The translations under genes and the position numbers were made by a program. A DNA stretch of 64,000 bases from Krasilnikovozyma curviuscula (Eukaryota; Basidiomycota; Tremellomycetes; Cystofilobasidiales; Mrakiaceae), in contig MVAQ01000079.1 in the NCBI GenBank assembly GCA_014825775.1, forward strand, positions 1 to 64,000, read 5' to 3'. Position 1 is the stretch's first letter. Each line of letters opens with the position of its first letter. The notes under the pieces were generated by a model that saw only the letters and a program-made list of their open reading frames with translations, was not told the origin of the DNA and did not search any database. This document shows positions 60,975 through 64,000 of the stretch, one piece after another.

Positions 60975-63900
60975 TTAAGCGTGATTCTTGGCCTCTTCAG
61001 GGACCCACTCCTTCCAGGCCTGTTACAACATGATGATTGGAGTCGTCAGATAATTAGGTACACGTAGACAAAGGAACGCAATGAAGGTCACTCACCTTGA
61101 CCTCGGATGGGATTCTTCCTTCCTGGTAACCCTCAAGACCACCCAACGGCATTTTCTTGGCAAGGGACTCGACCCAGAGTTGAGCCAGCTTAGCGTTGTT
61201 GATGAGTGGCAGACCGAAATCGACAGCGTTTCTGAAGAGGAAGAAGAACATGCACACGCATCAGACAATGAGAATCACTAGACTGAGAAATTACAGATTC
61301 TCACCTTCGAGCCACATAGTCCTCATCAAGAACATCTCTTCCACGTTGCTTAGCAAGGTTGATGACGGACTGGATCTCGTTCTCCTCGAAAACCTCGTTC
61401 AGTTTGCGCTTATCCTGCTTGGGGAAGAAGATTTTCTTGGCTGACACATATGGGATGCTGTTGAGGAAAGATTCAACAGTTGCCGAGGAACAGTAGAGTT
61501 TGAAGCCCAGGTCAATGAGTCCCTTAGCAACTGACTTCATCTCTGGTTTAGAAATGTCACCGCCGAGAAGGACGCCAGATCCAGCCTTAGGAATTCTGAA
61601 CCCAGTAGTAGAGAGCAGAGAGGCCCAGTATGCTTCGTGAATGTCTTTTCCGAAAGAAGCAACTTCCCCGGTAGAGGCCATTTCTGGAAAGGATGGAACA
61701 TATCAGCAGAGGCGCAAACGCAAGAAAGCCAAGTTGCCAACTCACCGACACCCAAGAATGGATCTGATATGAATGGAAAGTAAAAAGCGCATTAGAGCTT
61801 ACTTTCATACATTGAGACAGAAGAAACCAGACTTACCGGCACCTCCTAATCTGGTCCAACTAAAGTGGGGAACCTTGATGGCGACGTAGTCTCGCTTCTC
61901 ATTCATGAGATCAATTGGCTCTGGAACATCCTGGTCCATAATAGCGGCAGTTGCAACATCAATGAAGTTGTGCCCCAAAACTTTGGAGACGAATGGGAAT
62001 GAACGAGAAGCACGCAGGTTGCACTCGATGACCTTGAGTTCTGGGAGTTGACCTTCAGCAGCTGGCTTCCTGATGATTTGCATGTTGAATGGACCAGAGA
62101 TTTCAAAGGCTTTGGCAACCTTAACAGCGATTTCCTTCAGTCGAGCGAGATCCTCGTCGAGGAGGGAGAAAGGTGGCAAGACGAGCGTAGCATCACCAGA
62201 GTGGACACCAGCGTTTTCAACGTGTTCAGAGACAGCGTGGACGAGTAGTTTACCCTTGTGAGCGACAGCATCGACATCGATTTCCTGAGCGTCATCGATG
62301 AACTTGGTGATAACGACTGGGTGATCTGGGGAGACATCAGCGGCCATTGACAAGAAATGGTTTAGGGTGGACTCATCCCAGACCACGTTCATAGCAGCAC
62401 CGGACAAGACGTAAGATGGACGGATGAGGACTGGGTAGGTGACTCTGTTGGCAAATTCCTTGGCGGCATCCAAGCTGGTAACTTCACACCAGTCTGGCTG
62501 ATCAACACCAATGCTGTCGAGAATGGACGAAAACTTATGACGGTCTTCAGCGTTGTCAATCATGTCTGGATCAGTTCCCAAGACGTTTACACCAGTTTCC
62601 TTGAGACGAAGAGCAATGTTTTGTGGAAGTTGACCTACGAAACAAATGACAAAAGCAAATCAATAAACCGCCAGTAAATCGAATTTGTTTCATGAACTCA
62701 CCTCCAACAGAGACAATGACACCATCGGCACCTTCCAACTCGTAGATGTCCATGACTCTCTCCCAACCCAACTCTTCGAAGTAAAGTCTGTCGGCCTCGT
62801 CGAAATCGGTGGAAACAGTTTCAGGGTTGTAGTTGATCATAATGGTCTTCTTTCCCATGGATCTGACCTTTCGAGCGCAAGTGACGGCACACCAATCAAA
62901 CTCAACGGAAGAACCGATACGGTAGACACCAGATCCCAAAACCATGGTACCCTTGTCCGTGAACTCAAGGTCGTGTTCGGAAGCGTTGTAAGTGGTGTAG
63001 AGGTAGTTGGTGTGGGCTGGGTACTCAGCAGCAAGAGTATCGATTCTCTTGACAAATGGAGTGACACCGAGCGACTTTCTGTGGGCTCGGACAGCATCCT
63101 CATTCGACTTGACCAAGTCAGCAATTTGAGGATCGGAGAAGCCAGCCTTCTTGGCAGTTCGCATGGTATGTTCGTCAATTTGTTCCAGGGAGGTGGCCTT
63201 GAGAGTACGGTGAATTGCAACAATGTTGTCCAGTTTGTGCAAGAACCACTTGTCAATCTTGGTGAGATCGTGGATTCTGTCGACGGTGTAGTCCAAGTTG
63301 AGCATAGCATGGGCAATGGCGAACAATCGTCTGTCGTTGTTGTTGGCAAGTTGATGATCGAGATCCTCTGGCTTCCAGTAAGCCTCGAATCCGTTGAATC
63401 GTGGGTCGACTTGACGGATAGCCTTTTGCAAGGACTCCTCGAAAGTTCTACCGACAGCCATGACCTCTCCAACAGATTTCATCGCTGAACCCACAGTTCG
63501 CTCAACGTACTGGAACTTGGCCAAGTCCCACTTAGGGATCTTGGTAACGATGTAGTCGAGCGATGGTTCGAAACAGGCGGTGGTGGTCTTGGTTACAGCA
63601 TTAGGCAATTCGGGGAGGGTATGGCCGAGAGCAATTTTGGCAGCAGTGTAAGCAAGCGGGTAACCGGTGGCTTTGGAAGCAAGGGCACTGCGGCGGAAAG
63701 CAATATCAGAGAAGAGTCATGGGGCAATGACGAACCAAATCGTTTGTACTCACGAAGATCTGGATAGACGGGCATTCATTTCGATAACCATGTACTCCCT
63801 CTTGTTTGGATTCAGGGCGTACTGGACGTTACATTCACCAACGACGCCGACGTGACGGACGATCTTGATAGCAGCAGTTCGGAGCATGTGGTACTCATCA

Positions 63901-64000
63901 TCGGTCAAAGTCTGGGAAGGAGCAACGACAATGGAATCACCAGTGTGTGTACCGAGGGGGTCGAAGTTCTCCATGTTACAACAGATGATGGTATTCTAGA
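60975..64000 (-). CDS. CPA2: Carbamoyl-phosphate synthase large subunit, arginine-specific (5' end beyond window)
   Basis: This is the large subunit of carbamoyl-phosphate synthase, making carbamoyl phosphate from ammonia (supplied by the small subunit), bicarbonate and two ATP for arginine biosynthesis. The window begins inside the first ATP-grasp half at [20 protein letters not shown]. Next come [40 protein letters not shown] and the oligomerisation domain [20 protein letters not shown]. The second ATP-grasp half has [52 protein letters not shown] and [15 protein letters not shown]. The allosteric domain ([20 protein letters not shown]) leads to [13 protein letters not shown], stopping at 60975. 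No dihydroorotase or aspartate transcarbamylase region follows, so it is the arginine enzyme and not the pyrimidine multienzyme. About 940 of the expected roughly 1,150 residues are present, in about six exons. Confidence 0.95.

Noticed and set aside
62685..63488. 267-codon antisense frame opposite CPA2
   Set aside because: CPA2 on the other strand is unmistakable; the antisense frame is a codon-bias shadow.

Overview
This is a 64 kb piece of nuclear DNA from a filamentous or dimorphic basidiomycete fungus, most likely close to the Tremellomycetes. The evidence is dense, intron-rich genes with many introns of about 45-120 bp (GT[A/G]NGT donors, CT[A/G]AC branch sites, YAG acceptors), compact intergenic spacers, TATA elements close to start codons, and typical fungal proteins (chitin synthase, MAM3, VTC1-like, IWR1, nrd1-type RNA-binding protein, CPA2). 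The species assignment is inference. I found no bacterial, plasmid, viral, CRISPR or transposon sequence and no convincing tRNA or rRNA gene.

Layout. 0.5-7.4 kb: a Gly/His-repeat protein, a CNNM/MAM3 transporter-like protein and a divergent VTC1-like vacuolar membrane protein, then PET100 (cytochrome oxidase assembly). 7.8-17.1 kb: a chitin synthase with a long disordered N-terminus and a very large coiled-coil protein, both on the minus strand. 17.6-26.6 kb: a small mitochondrial inner-membrane protein (complex I NDUFB2-like), VMA16 (V-ATPase c''), two uncharacterised proteins, a pinin-domain splicing protein and ERD2 (K/HDEL receptor). 27.0-37.4 kb: MCM3, an alcohol-dehydrogenase remnant, a four-RRM nrd1-type RNA-binding protein with an unusually long 5' spacer, and IWR1 (RNA polymerase II import). 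37.7-46.0 kb: DRS2 (P4-ATPase flippase) head-to-head with RER1, then mitochondrial ribosomal protein bL34m. 46.4-57.3 kb: four co-oriented catabolic genes (fructosyl-amino-acid/sarcosine-type FAD oxidase, M20 amidohydrolase of the PM20D2 type, and two tandem pantothenate/allantoate-type MFS transporters). 58.2-60.8 kb: an unrecognised seven-TM-like protein with a long Ser/Asn-rich tail. 61.0-64.0 kb: CPA2, running off the right edge.

Most genes are housekeeping and not functionally linked. Links worth noting are the Golgi pair DRS2/RER1, the vacuolar pair MAM3/VTC1-like, and the four-gene catabolic block, which is the best candidate for an undescribed functional unit. Gene models are hand-spliced: starts, stops and several complete exon sets were checked by reading frame; other internal junctions are approximate.
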